A stretch of DNA of 6,266 bases from Rhizobium sp. (lineage in GTDB: Bacteria; Pseudomonadota; Alphaproteobacteria; Rhizobiales; Rhizobiaceae), in the NCBI GenBank assembly GCA_003501385.1, contig DNPN01000052.1, positions 1 to 6,266 of the forward strand, in the 5' to 3' direction. Within the stretch, counting starts at the first letter, position 1. Each line of letters opens with the position of its first letter. Position numbers and translations under genes: made by a program. The notes beneath the pieces were generated by a model, which worked only from the letters and a program-made list of their open reading frames with translations, did not search any database and was not told the origin of the DNA. Shown piece after piece: positions 1 to 6,266 of the stretch.

Positions 1-30
1 GACGGCCCTCAGACGACGCTTACGCCCTGA

Positions 31-132
31 ATGGTTCGGAGGAGAAAGAAGAATATGCCCGAGCAGATCGCGATGCTGCTGCGGCAGGTTGAGGTTGCCG
101 TCGCGAGCGGGCAAGTACGCTGCTTGCGATGA
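31..132 (+). pseudogene. IS3-family transposase OrfA, N-terminal remnant
   Basis: A 33-codon frame opens at ATG 31 and stops at TGA 130-132. It encodes a basic N-terminus (VRRRKKN) followed by MPEQIAMLLRQVEVAVASGQ. This matches the usual start of IS3-family OrfA proteins, which run basic residues, then a PEQIV.LLRQVEV..A.GK helix, then a helix-turn-helix. Here the similarity stops after the Gln near base 114. The expected Cys/Tyr-rich helix-turn-helix ending in YYRWR does not follow in any frame I read, so the gene is truncated rather than merely frameshifted. A GGAGGAG stretch at 38-44 could serve an alternative ATG at 55. It points toward the 3' end of the restriction operon. The family call is from memory of the motif, and the fragment is short, so a chance frame remains possible. 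Confidence 0.45.
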
Positions 133-219
133 CCAAGGAGCGAGAACCCGAAAACGAGCGCGCAAACAGGAGCAGTGGAATGCTTATCGCAATAAGCCGG
201 ACGAATGGGAAAGTATCGC

Positions 220-316
220 ATACGCCTTTCCTCTCTCCCCCTTAACCGCGCCAGATGGTTTAGGCATCGGTTAAGGCGCTCAGTCTGCTGTGCGTGACTG
301 CGTTGAGAAGGCGTAT
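220..316. repeat. Nested inverted repeats downstream of hsdM
   Basis: Two perfect 9-bp inverted repeats are nested here. The inner arms are CCTTAACCG (240-248) and CGGTTAAGG (268-276), with a 19-base loop. The outer arms are ATACGCCTT (220-228) and AAGGCGTAT (308-316). A competing 5-bp pairing, GCGCC (248-252) with GGCGC (275-279), overlaps the inner stem. The structure lies just 3' of the hsdM stop, where an operon terminator would be expected. Neither strand has a T-tract after the stem, so it is not a classical intrinsic terminator. It could be a Rho-assisted 3' end, a transcript-stabilising hairpin or an element scar. I see no other supportable gene, tRNA or repeat in bases 133-330. Confidence 0.4.
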
Positions 317-330
317 TTCTTCGGGTCCTT

Positions 331-1971
331 CTACTCTCTCGGCGATTTAGAATCGGGCGACGGCAATGGGGGCAACCCAAGCTCTTCGAGGAATTTATTG
401 TGCTTCATCGTTGCCACTTGGATCGTGTTCTCGATTGCCTCCAATACGCCATGAGTCGCCGCTAGGTCTATTTCCGATTCAGCAATTGCGGTGCTGATGT
501 AGCGGGATATGTTGAGGTTGTAACCTTCCTCTTTAATCCGCTCCATCGAGACTCGTTTTGAATAGCGTTCTTCTTCCTTACGGAATTGGTAGGTCTCAAC
601 AATTTTCTCGATGTCTTCGTCCCGCAGGCGATTCTGGCGTTTACCTTTTTCGAAATGCTCAAGGCTGCTCGCATTGATGAAGAGCACATCATCCGGCTTC
701 TTGCATTTTTTGAGCACCAGTATGCACACCGGGATGCCGGTGGAATAAAACAAATTGGCGGGCAGGCCGATGACCGTATCAATGTGCCCATCGGTCAGCA
801 GTTTGGTGCGGATTCGCTCTTCCGCTCCGCCACGAAATAGCACGCCATGGGGCAGAATGATGGCCATGACGCCTTCGTCCTTCAGATAATGGAAACCGTG
901 CAACAAAAACGCGAAATCAGCGGCGGATTTGGGTGCCACACCGTGATTTTTGAAGCGCACATCCTCGCCAATGGCTTCAGTGGGTTCCCAACGGTAGCTG
1001 AACGGCGGATTCGCTACCACAGCATCGAAATAGGGTTTCTTGGCCGGGTTCGTCTCGCGCAACATCTCCCAATCATTAGTCAGCGTGTCGCCGTGGAAGA
1101 TTTCAAACTCCGAATCCTTCACTCCGTGCAACAGCATGTTCATGCGCGCCAGGTTGTAGGTCGTGATGTTTTTTTCCTGACCGAAGATCTTGCCGATGCC
1201 GTGAGGCCCCATGCGTTTGCGCACGTTAAGGAGCAGCGAACCGGAACCGCAGGCAAAGTCCAAGACACGATCCAGCTTGGCCCTCTTCCCCGTTTTCGGC
1301 TCCTGGCTATCCAGCGTTACGATGCCAGACAAAATGCTAGAAATCTGCTGCGGCGTATAAAACTCGCCCGCCTTCTTGCCGGAACCGGCGGCAAACTGGC
1401 CAATCAGATATTCGTACGCATCGCCCAACGTGTCGGCGTCGGTGGAAAATTGCGTCAACCCTTCGGCGATTTTTTGAATAATGGTGCAGAGCTTGGCGTT
1501 GCGCTCTTTGTATTTTTTGCCGAGCTTGTCTGACGCCAGATTGATCTCGGAAAACAGGCCTTGGAAGGTGCTTTGGAAAGACTCTGTCTCGATATATTTG
1601 AAGGCTGCTTGCAGCGTGTTGAGCAGTTCTCCGTTCTGCGTGCGGGCTAGATTGGCAATGCTGGCCCAGAGGTGATCCGGTTTGATGACATAGTGCACCT
1701 TGCGGCGCATCTGCTTCTCAAAATCTGCCATGTCATCAGGATTGTTGGCATACCAGATGGTCAGCGGAACACGGCGGTCGTCGCCCTCGACCTGGGGATA
1801 ATCCCGCCCCAGCTCTTTTTGTGCGGCCACCTCGTAATTGTCTGAAAGGTAGCGCAGAAACAGGAACGACAGCATATAGTCCCGGAAATCGTCCGCGTTC
1901 ATCGCGCCGCGCAGGTCGTCGGCAATGCCCCAAAGAGTTTTGCCCAGTTGTGTTTTATCTCGTTCGTTCAT
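331..1971 (-). CDS. hsdM: Type I restriction-modification DNA methyltransferase subunit HsdM
   Basis: This is a 546-residue N6-adenine DNA methyltransferase subunit. With HsdS it forms the modification enzyme that marks the host's own recognition sites, and it is also part of the restriction complex. The N-terminal helical HsdM_N domain covers about residues 8-165 (TLWGIADDLRGAMNADDF at 12-29). AGEFYTPQQIS (201-211) is the motif X region. DFACGSGSLL (238-247) is the S-adenosylmethionine-binding motif I. NPPF (321-324) is the catalytic motif IV. The C-terminus has the FLEELGLPPLP ending common in this family, and the length is typical, so the protein appears intact and active. ATG 1971 overlaps the prrC stop as ATGA. 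Only a weak GGA lies 6 bases upstream, so translation probably depends on ribosomes finishing prrC. It is the last gene of the operon, unusual for hsdM, which commonly comes first or before hsdS. Confidence 0.97.
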   Translation of the reverse strand: MNERDKTQLGKTLWGIADDLRGAMNADDFRDYMLSFLFLRYLSDNYEVAAQKELGRDYPQVEGDDRRVPLTIWYANNPDDMADFEKQMRRKVHYVIKPDHLWASIANLARTQNGELLNTLQAAFKYIETESFQSTFQGLFSEINLASDKLGKKYKERNAKLCTIIQKIAEGLTQFSTDADTLGDAYEYLIGQFAAGSGKKAGEFYTPQQISSILSGIVTLDSQEPKTGKRAKLDRVLDFACGSGSLLLNVRKRMGPHGIGKIFGQEKNITTYNLARMNMLLHGVKDSEFEIFHGDTLTNDWEMLRETNPAKKPYFDAVVANPPFSYRWEPTEAIGEDVRFKNHGVAPKSAADFAFLLHGFHYLKDEGVMAIILPHGVLFRGGAEERIRTKLLTDGHIDTVIGLPANLFYSTGIPVCILVLKKCKKPDDVLFINASSLEHFEKGKRQNRLRDEDIEKIVETYQFRKEEERYSKRVSMERIKEEGYNLNISRYISTAIAESEIDLAATHGVLEAIENTIQVATMKHNKFLEELGLPPLPSPDSKSPRE

Positions 1972-1984
1972 ACTTGTTCCACTT
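1968..1984 (-). promoter_or_regulatory. prrC-hsdM coupled stop/start (ATGA)
   Basis: The hsdM ATG (1971-1969) and the prrC TGA (1970-1968) share bases as ATGA. The sequence before it, GAAGTGGAACAAGT, offers only a partial Shine-Dalgarno (GGA, 6-base gap). This arrangement is typical of termination-reinitiation coupling, here tying HsdM output to translation of the toxic nuclease gene. The coupling itself is inferred. Confidence 0.6.
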
Positions 1985-3089
1985 CTTTGCTCGTTTCTTC
2001 GAACGGGTCGGGGTTGAATGGATAATTCTTTCGGAAGTCCTCCAGAATCGTCCTAAACAGGGCTTTGTTCTCTTCCAGCATCTCTATTGGTTCGAAGAGC
2101 GAGTAATTTCCGTGACTCATGATGTTAACCACGCGCGTATGCAAAGTCTTGTCGGCATCGTCTTCAGTTGGCTTGATGCAGTCGCCAAAATTCCCGTAGC
2201 CGTGAAAGCTGGCGGTCTTTTCAATTATGGATCGCAGCATGTTGAAGTGATGCGTATACAGCTTGCCTTCCTTTTGAGCTTCTTCCAGCTCGGCTAGGTT
2301 CGCAACATGTTGGAAGAACGGCGTATTGCCTGTATCCCGGAGCAAATAGCTTTGTGAGTCCTTGGCTTTGCCAAGGAAGTATTTCTTTGCCTTCCTCTTC
2401 AACTCGTTGCCCATGACATTGAAGAAAAGTGTGTGGTGCGTGGAAATGACCGTCCTCGGCGGATTGGTTGACTTAATGAGCAGTTGCGCCAGATGGTTGG
2501 CCACCGTGATTGCGTTATGTTCATCCAGTGATGAAATGGGATCATCAATATAGACGTACTTGACCCACTTATAGGCCTCAGCCCCGTCAATCGCGAGTTG
2601 GACGATGGCGAGAAAGAAGCACCAAACGAAGATATTCTCTTCACCGCGAGACACCTTAATGTCTTCAATTAATTCGGTCTTCGCCACATCACCTTCGCCT
2701 GTCGTAATATTCCGGGAGAAGCTCACTTCCCATTTGTCGGTATCGATTATGAAATCGAAATCGGCGTAGCGCGTCAGCAACGGACGTATACGGTTGTCCA
2801 TTTCCAACTCGCCGAGCCCGGCGAAGAAGCGGGAATCCTTGTTGATCTTGAGCACACGTTCACGGTCGTTTTCAAGGTCGTTATCCCAAAAGAACAAGTC
2901 TTCAGTGAAGGCGTTGAAGTAGAGCGTGTCGCGTGCGTCTCCCTGTTTGCCGAGGTCCTTGAAGGCGGTGGAAAGGCGGGTCTTGCCTGTACCGTTGTAG
3001 GCGTAGAGGAGAATGAATTTCTTGATCTGCAACTCTTCGCGCAGATGTGCGGCCAAGACATTCAAATCGGCAAACGGGGTTGCGCTCAC
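1968..3089 (-). CDS. prrC: PrrC-like anticodon nuclease (ABC ATPase plus HEPN-type nuclease)
   Basis: This 373-residue protein has the size and layout of E. coli PrrC (396 residues), a latent nuclease that cuts tRNA-Lys at the anticodon when a phage disables the partner type I restriction enzyme. The ATPase part shows Walker A AYNGTGKT (30-37), a PrrC-typical segment NAFTEDLFFWDNDLE (59-73), signature SRGEE (147-151), Walker B/D-loop YVYIDDPISSLDE (178-190) and an H-loop STHH (216-219). There is no long coiled coil or CxxC zinc hook, which argues against RloC. The C-terminal domain has HFNMLRSIIEKTASF (281-295) and VVNIMSHGNYS (320-330). These give Arg286, Glu290 and His326, equivalent to the PrrC triad Arg320-Glu324-His356, and His326 also completes a HEPN-like R-x6-H. 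The start is GTG 3089, 7 bases after a perfect GGAGG. Its place between hsdS and hsdM in a type IC-like operon supports the assignment. The actual tRNA target is unknown. Confidence 0.92.
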   Translation of the reverse strand: MSATPFADLNVLAAHLREELQIKKFILLYAYNGTGKTRLSTAFKDLGKQGDARDTLYFNAFTEDLFFWDNDLENDRERVLKINKDSRFFAGLGELEMDNRIRPLLTRYADFDFIIDTDKWEVSFSRNITTGEGDVAKTELIEDIKVSRGEENIFVWCFFLAIVQLAIDGAEAYKWVKYVYIDDPISSLDEHNAITVANHLAQLLIKSTNPPRTVISTHHTLFFNVMGNELKRKAKKYFLGKAKDSQSYLLRDTGNTPFFQHVANLAELEEAQKEGKLYTHHFNMLRSIIEKTASFHGYGNFGDCIKPTEDDADKTLHTRVVNIMSHGNYSLFEPIEMLEENKALFRTILEDFRKNYPFNPDPFEETSKEVEQV

Positions 3090-4444
3090 GCCTCAACCTC
3101 CTTAACGGATGGAAAAAGCTGTTGCATCAATCCCTTTTTGTGAGTCTTGAGGGTTTCGAGCCTTTGGGTTTGGGCTGCGATCAGGTCGTCGAGGGTCGAG
3201 AGGCAAGAGGCGATGCGCTTTTGTTCTGGCAACAATGGGACCATTACGCGCAGATCTTTGAAAAACTGAAGACCAATGGTCTTTATAGTGCTCCCCGTAG
3301 CTGCTCTATCAAAGAGCGGTTTCATCATTTGAAGAAGATAGTACAGAAACCAATTCGAGAGCTGCCGGCTGTGACAGTTCCATACGATGAAATGCTGACT
3401 CACCGCCATAGGGGAATTCATGATCGCGCTTTTTCCCACTCCAGCGTCGCGACTCACCAGAACAGACCCCTCACGGTGAAGTACGGCTGACGAGTTTTCA
3501 ATTCCTTGCTCGGAAATGCTGATTTCAGTCTCTGAGATTAACCCTTTATCCAATCGTTTTGAATCGGCAAGCGATACCCATTTTATTCCGCCGTTGTAAT
3601 ACTCAGGGTTGGTTTTGCTAGGGGTGTGGCCGGACCCCCTTTGTGCCACTTTTTCGAGATTTTTTTCTTCCCACTTCGGCGAATTTCGAAACTCTGGGAA
3701 GCGGAGGCGGGGAATGGTTTCGCCTTCGCGGGGGAAAAGCTGCCGCATCAGCCCTTTCTTGTAAGCCTTGAGCGCGTCGAGTTTTAGGCCGTTGGCGTCA
3801 ATCAGCTCATCGAGCGAAGTCAGACACTGGGCGACTTTTTGTTGTTCCGCCTTGTCCTCGGGGAAACATACTTTGACACTCGACAAGCGTCCGGCGGATA
3901 TACCGAAGACCTTCGATCCTTGAGCCTCTCTTCTGATTTGCGAACGAATGCGGTTGGATCGGAACAGGTGGCCACCAAATCCAACTATCAATTGCGCGCC
4001 TTTTCGCCGTGCCAGTATTGTGTGCGTTCCAGACAGAACACGACTGCCACCCAAGGCTACTATCTCGATACTCTTGCCAACGTCCTCCAAATCCTCGGAC
4101 GCGTCGGCAAATATCATGTCGCCCTCGGTGCAGAAGCTGCCTGGGTCGAGATTGTCGAGCGATTCGGTCGGATTAACAAAGGGGACAACTTCTCTGCTGA
4201 TATCAAACAACGCTCGGAAGCGGGTGTGAATGTCCCCGTAATGAATGTTCATCACGGTACCATTTTCGTAGTTCAGGTTATCCCGTGAGAAGGTGTTAGT
4301 TGACCCGAAAGCATAAAGGTCGCTGAAAAGCCGTTCGTCCCACCCTCGTGCATCTCGGAATTTTGGAAAGCGTCGCTTGGGGTTCAATTCTCGTTTGCCA
4401 TGTTGCTTCATGGTATTTGGTGCCGCCTTATTGCTCATACGCAC
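3086..4444 (-). CDS. hsdS: Type I restriction-modification specificity subunit HsdS
   Basis: This 452-residue protein is the DNA-recognition subunit. Its two target recognition domains read the two halves of a bipartite site and its conserved helices hold two HsdM and two HsdR copies. The halves are clearly duplicated. RFPKFR...WDE (25-37) corresponds to RFPEFR...WEE (248-260), and helix EQQKVAQ...LMRQLFP (200-238) corresponds to EQKRIAS...LMQQLFP (407-445), with 22 of 39 residues identical by my count. Recognition domain 1 is about residues 38-198 and domain 2 about 261-405. The length is normal and the gene appears intact. The start is uncertain: GTG 4444 has AGG 5 bases upstream, ATG 4438 is 2 codons later, and ATG 4411 is the first start beyond the hsdR stop. 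I keep 4444 for residue numbering. It overlaps hsdR and shares GTGA with prrC. The target sequence cannot be read from the protein by eye. Confidence 0.96.
   Translation of the reverse strand: MRMSNKAAPNTMKQHGKRELNPKRRFPKFRDARGWDERLFSDLYAFGSTNTFSRDNLNYENGTVMNIHYGDIHTRFRALFDISREVVPFVNPTESLDNLDPGSFCTEGDMIFADASEDLEDVGKSIEIVALGGSRVLSGTHTILARRKGAQLIVGFGGHLFRSNRIRSQIRREAQGSKVFGISAGRLSSVKVCFPEDKAEQQKVAQCLTSLDELIDANGLKLDALKAYKKGLMRQLFPREGETIPRLRFPEFRNSPKWEEKNLEKVAQRGSGHTPSKTNPEYYNGGIKWVSLADSKRLDKGLISETEISISEQGIENSSAVLHREGSVLVSRDAGVGKSAIMNSPMAVSQHFIVWNCHSRQLSNWFLYYLLQMMKPLFDRAATGSTIKTIGLQFFKDLRVMVPLLPEQKRIASCLSTLDDLIAAQTQRLETLKTHKKGLMQQLFPSVKEVEA
3097..3104 (-). promoter_or_regulatory. Strong Shine-Dalgarno for prrC inside the hsdS 3' end
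   Basis: TAAGGAGG on the minus strand (3104-3097) lies 7 bases before GTG 3089 and doubles as codons of the last HsdS residues (KEVEA). The GTG overlaps the hsdS TGA (3088-3086) as GTGA. This site decides the prrC start: it excludes frames beginning upstream at 3096 and fits the conserved N-terminal spacing to Walker A. Confidence 0.85.
3110..3226 (-). repeat. HsdS conserved helix repeat, copy 2 (coding)
   Basis: This stretch encodes HsdS residues 407-445, the distal conserved helix ending in KKGLMQQLFP. It is homologous to 3731-3847 at a 207-residue offset. At the DNA level only short blocks such as AAAAGCTG and GCATCA (plus strand) remain identical, so the duplication is old. Confidence 0.8.
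3731..3847 (-). repeat. HsdS conserved helix repeat, copy 1 (coding)
   Basis: This stretch encodes HsdS residues 200-238, the central conserved helix ending in KKGLMRQLFP. It joins the two recognition domains and is the partner of 3110-3226. In this family its length sets the spacing between half-sites. Confidence 0.8.
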
Positions 4445-6266
4445 TTAGACCTGAGATTTCCCGCCCTTGCGCGCGTTTGTTGAGCAACGGGATGAGGTCG
4501 TCCATGAGGGCGAGTTCCTTTTCTCGTCGAGTTTTCCAGTTCAGCCCGAGCGGTTCCATCAGGTCGGTCAACTGCTCCCCGTCGAAGATCATGCGTTGCA
4601 AAATGCCGTCCACAAAGGTTTGCAGCATGGCGACGGTCAGGCCGTGCCTTCCGGCGATGGCGGTGAGTTCCTGGGCATTCTTCTCCGCCTTGAAACGCTG
4701 GTAGCCTTCGCGAATGGCTTTTTCGCTCAAACCTTCGCCCGCTTTGAGGGTGTTGATGTAAGCGGCGATCTCATCGCGCTCATCCATGAACTTGGCATCG
4801 GACTGAATGAGGCCGATGAGCTGATCGCGGCCCATCTTCTGCTTGCCAGGTGCCTGCGCAGAGTAACGGGCAATCAGCGCCATGATGTAGTCGTAATCAA
4901 TGACCGCGGAAGCAAATAGCACGAATTCAAAATCCAGTTGCTGCACTTCCGGGCTGGCCTGGTCGTCGCCCTTCTTCTGCTGCTCTTTCAGGCGCTGGGC
5001 GGTCTCCAGATAGACGCCACGGAAGGCGTTAAGCTGTTCTTTCGGCAGAACCTGCTCGATGGCATTTTTGTTTTCCTCGGTGAGGTCGGTGTATTGGTCG
5101 AGCTGAGTTTTCAGCCGCTGCACTTCTTTGAAATGGTTGATGAAGGCACTGCGCGCATCGTCGCCCTTTAGGTTGGGCACTGCTTCCGGTTTGCAGGTCA
5201 GCCCCTGGGATTTCATGAAGTCATCGAGCTTCTTGACAGAGCTTTGCAATTTCTCAATAACTTTAGGAGCTTTGTCCACCAGCCAGATTTCGCGGGCGCG
5301 CTCAAGTTTCTCACCGGAGAAAAGGGCAATGGCCTCATTGACGGCGTCCTGTTGCTGGCGGAAGTCGAGGATATTGCCGTAGGGCTTGGTTCCGTTGAGG
5401 ATGCGATTGGTGCGGGAGAAGGCCTGAATCAGCCCGTGGTACTTCAGGTTCTTGTCTACGTAGAGCGTGTTCAAGTATTTGGAATCAAAGCCGGTGAGCA
5501 ACATGTCCACCACTATTATGATGTCGATCTTTTCTTTCCCCTTGAAGGGCATGTCCTGATTGGGAAATTGCTGATCTTTGATGCGCTTTTGTACATCCTG
5601 GTAGTAGAGATCGAATTCGCCGATGCTGTGATTAGTGCCAAAGCGGATGTTGTAGTCGGCGATGATGGCCTTGAGCGCATCCTTTTTCTTTTCCGGTTCC
5701 TGTTCGTTGTCGGCTTTTTCCTGCGGCAGGTCTTCCTGAATCTGCTGCACATCCTTGTTGCCCTCGGCGGGCGGCGAGAACACGCAGGCGATGTTCAGCG
5801 GTTGAAATGCGGGATCTAATTCCTTTCTTTTATCCTGTAGCGACTTGAACAGATTGAAATATTCGATGGCGTCGTTGATAGAGGCTGTGGCCAGAATGGC
5901 ATTGAACCTGCGTCCGCCAGTGGCGGCGTCATGCTTGTCCGCAATCGCCTCGACGATGGCTTGCTTCGCCAGCGTCTCACCTTGCTTGGGTACGTTTTTG
6001 CCTTCTGGCTTGTAGTAATCGATGTGGAAGCGCAGGACATTCCGGTCGTCAATGGCGTGAGTGATGGTGTAGGCGTGCAGTTCTTTCTGAAAGATGTCAG
6101 CAGTGGTCTTAAGGGAAGCCTGCTCGCCATCAATCTGCTGGTAGGTGGCATTCTGCTCAAATATTGGCGTGCCAGTGAAACCGAAAAGCTGTGAGTTGGG
6201 GAAGAATTCTTTGATGGCTTTGTGGTTCTCGCCGAATTGCGAACGGTGGCATTCGTCGAAGATGAA
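4428..6266 (-). CDS. hsdR: Type I restriction endonuclease subunit HsdR, C-terminal 612 residues (5' partial)
   Basis: This is the motor and nuclease subunit of the restriction complex, which translocates DNA using ATP and cuts it away from the site. The frame is open from the window edge to TAA 4430-4428. Visible superfamily 2 helicase motifs, numbered from the first visible residue, are DECH (4-7), FTGTP (30-34), RRFNAILATAS (119-129), VDMLLTGFDS (253-262) and QAFSRTNRIL (281-290). A charged Glu/Lys-rich linker (about 173-195) sits between the two RecA-like parts. The C-terminal helical domain includes FVLFASAVIDYDYIM, as in EcoR124I-type HsdR, and binds the HsdM/HsdS core. The N-terminal nuclease domain and Walker A lie beyond the window. 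About 400 residues are missing if the protein has the usual length of roughly 1,000. GTG 5783 lies within the continuous frame and encodes an internal valine, not a start. No disruption was found in the part present. Confidence 0.97.
   Translation of the reverse strand, partial: FIFDECHRSQFGENHKAIKEFFPNSQLFGFTGTPIFEQNATYQQIDGEQASLKTTADIFQKELHAYTITHAIDDRNVLRFHIDYYKPEGKNVPKQGETLAKQAIVEAIADKHDAATGGRRFNAILATASINDAIEYFNLFKSLQDKRKELDPAFQPLNIACVFSPPAEGNKDVQQIQEDLPQEKADNEQEPEKKKDALKAIIADYNIRFGTNHSIGEFDLYYQDVQKRIKDQQFPNQDMPFKGKEKIDIIIVVDMLLTGFDSKYLNTLYVDKNLKYHGLIQAFSRTNRILNGTKPYGNILDFRQQQDAVNEAIALFSGEKLERAREIWLVDKAPKVIEKLQSSVKKLDDFMKSQGLTCKPEAVPNLKGDDARSAFINHFKEVQRLKTQLDQYTDLTEENKNAIEQVLPKEQLNAFRGVYLETAQRLKEQQKKGDDQASPEVQQLDFEFVLFASAVIDYDYIMALIARYSAQAPGKQKMGRDQLIGLIQSDAKFMDERDEIAAYINTLKAGEGLSEKAIREGYQRFKAEKNAQELTAIAGRHGLTVAMLQTFVDGILQRMIFDGEQLTDLMEPLGLNWKTRREKELALMDDLIPLLNKRAQGREISGLSAYEQ

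Noticed and set aside
89..274. Plus-strand frame of 61 codons (contains QEQWNAYRNKPDEWE)
   Set aside because: Part of it looks protein-like, but it overlaps the IS3-like remnant in another frame, has no visible ribosome site and matches no family I recognise.
240..276. Intrinsic terminator for the operon
   Set aside because: The 9-bp stem has a long 19-base loop and no T-tract on either strand, so it is recorded only as an inverted repeat.
9..380. Minus-strand frame of 123 codons overlapping the hsdM end
   Set aside because: The translation is Arg/Ser/Thr-rich and low in information, overlaps the hsdM 3' end in another frame, and has no identifiable domain.
847..1533. Plus-strand frame of 228 codons
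   Set aside because: It is antisense to the conserved catalytic part of hsdM, shows no recognisable motif, and reflects the codon bias of the real gene.
1968..3089. RloC or a simple AAA_13 ATPase instead of PrrC
   Set aside because: The protein is too short for RloC and lacks the coiled coil and zinc hook. It also carries the nuclease triad and the PrrC-typical NAFTEDLFFWDNDL segment.
4428..5783. A 451-residue gene starting at GTG 5783
   Set aside because: The same frame stays open upstream to the window edge and encodes helicase motifs DECH, TGTP and FNAILATAS, so 5783 is an internal valine codon of hsdR.
5244..5819. Plus-strand frame of 191 codons
   Set aside because: It lies opposite the conserved HsdR helicase motifs, and its hydrophobic Val/Leu-rich translation is a typical antisense artefact.

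Overview
This window holds most of a type I restriction-modification operon with an embedded PrrC-type anticodon nuclease. All four genes are on the minus strand and read from right to left. In order of transcription they are hsdR (4428-6266, its 5' part lying beyond the right edge), hsdS (3086-4444), prrC (1968-3089) and hsdM (331-1971). There are no gaps: each junction is an overlap of start and stop (17, 4 and 4 bases), so the genes look like one polycistronic, translationally coupled unit. The promoter and the hsdR start are outside the window.

The system resembles the E. coli prr locus: a type I (EcoR124I/EcoprrI-like, type IC) restriction system carrying a suicide tRNA nuclease. HsdM and HsdS would form the DNA methyltransferase, HsdR adds ATP-driven translocation and cleavage, and PrrC is a latent nuclease that, in the E. 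coli model, is held inactive by the Hsd complex and released when a phage anti-restriction factor disables it. PrrC here keeps a full ABC-type ATPase (Walker A, signature, Walker B, D-loop, H-loop) and the Arg-Glu-His nuclease triad. The gene order R-S-prrC-M differs from the M-S-prrC-R order of the classical prr locus.

The left 330 bases contain no complete gene. At 31-132 on the plus strand is a short reading frame resembling the N-terminus of an IS3-family OrfA transposase, broken after about 33 codons. Between it and the hsdM stop lies a nested pair of 9-bp inverted repeats (220-316). This looks like the scarred edge of a defence or mobile island.

The organism is a bacterium of moderate GC content. 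The protein types and the IS3-like remnant fit a proteobacterium, but the window does not settle the taxon. Hand-sampled stretches of prrC and the second HsdS recognition domain are AT-richer (about 42-43% GC) than sampled hsdR and hsdM (about 55-60%), which suggests separate histories.
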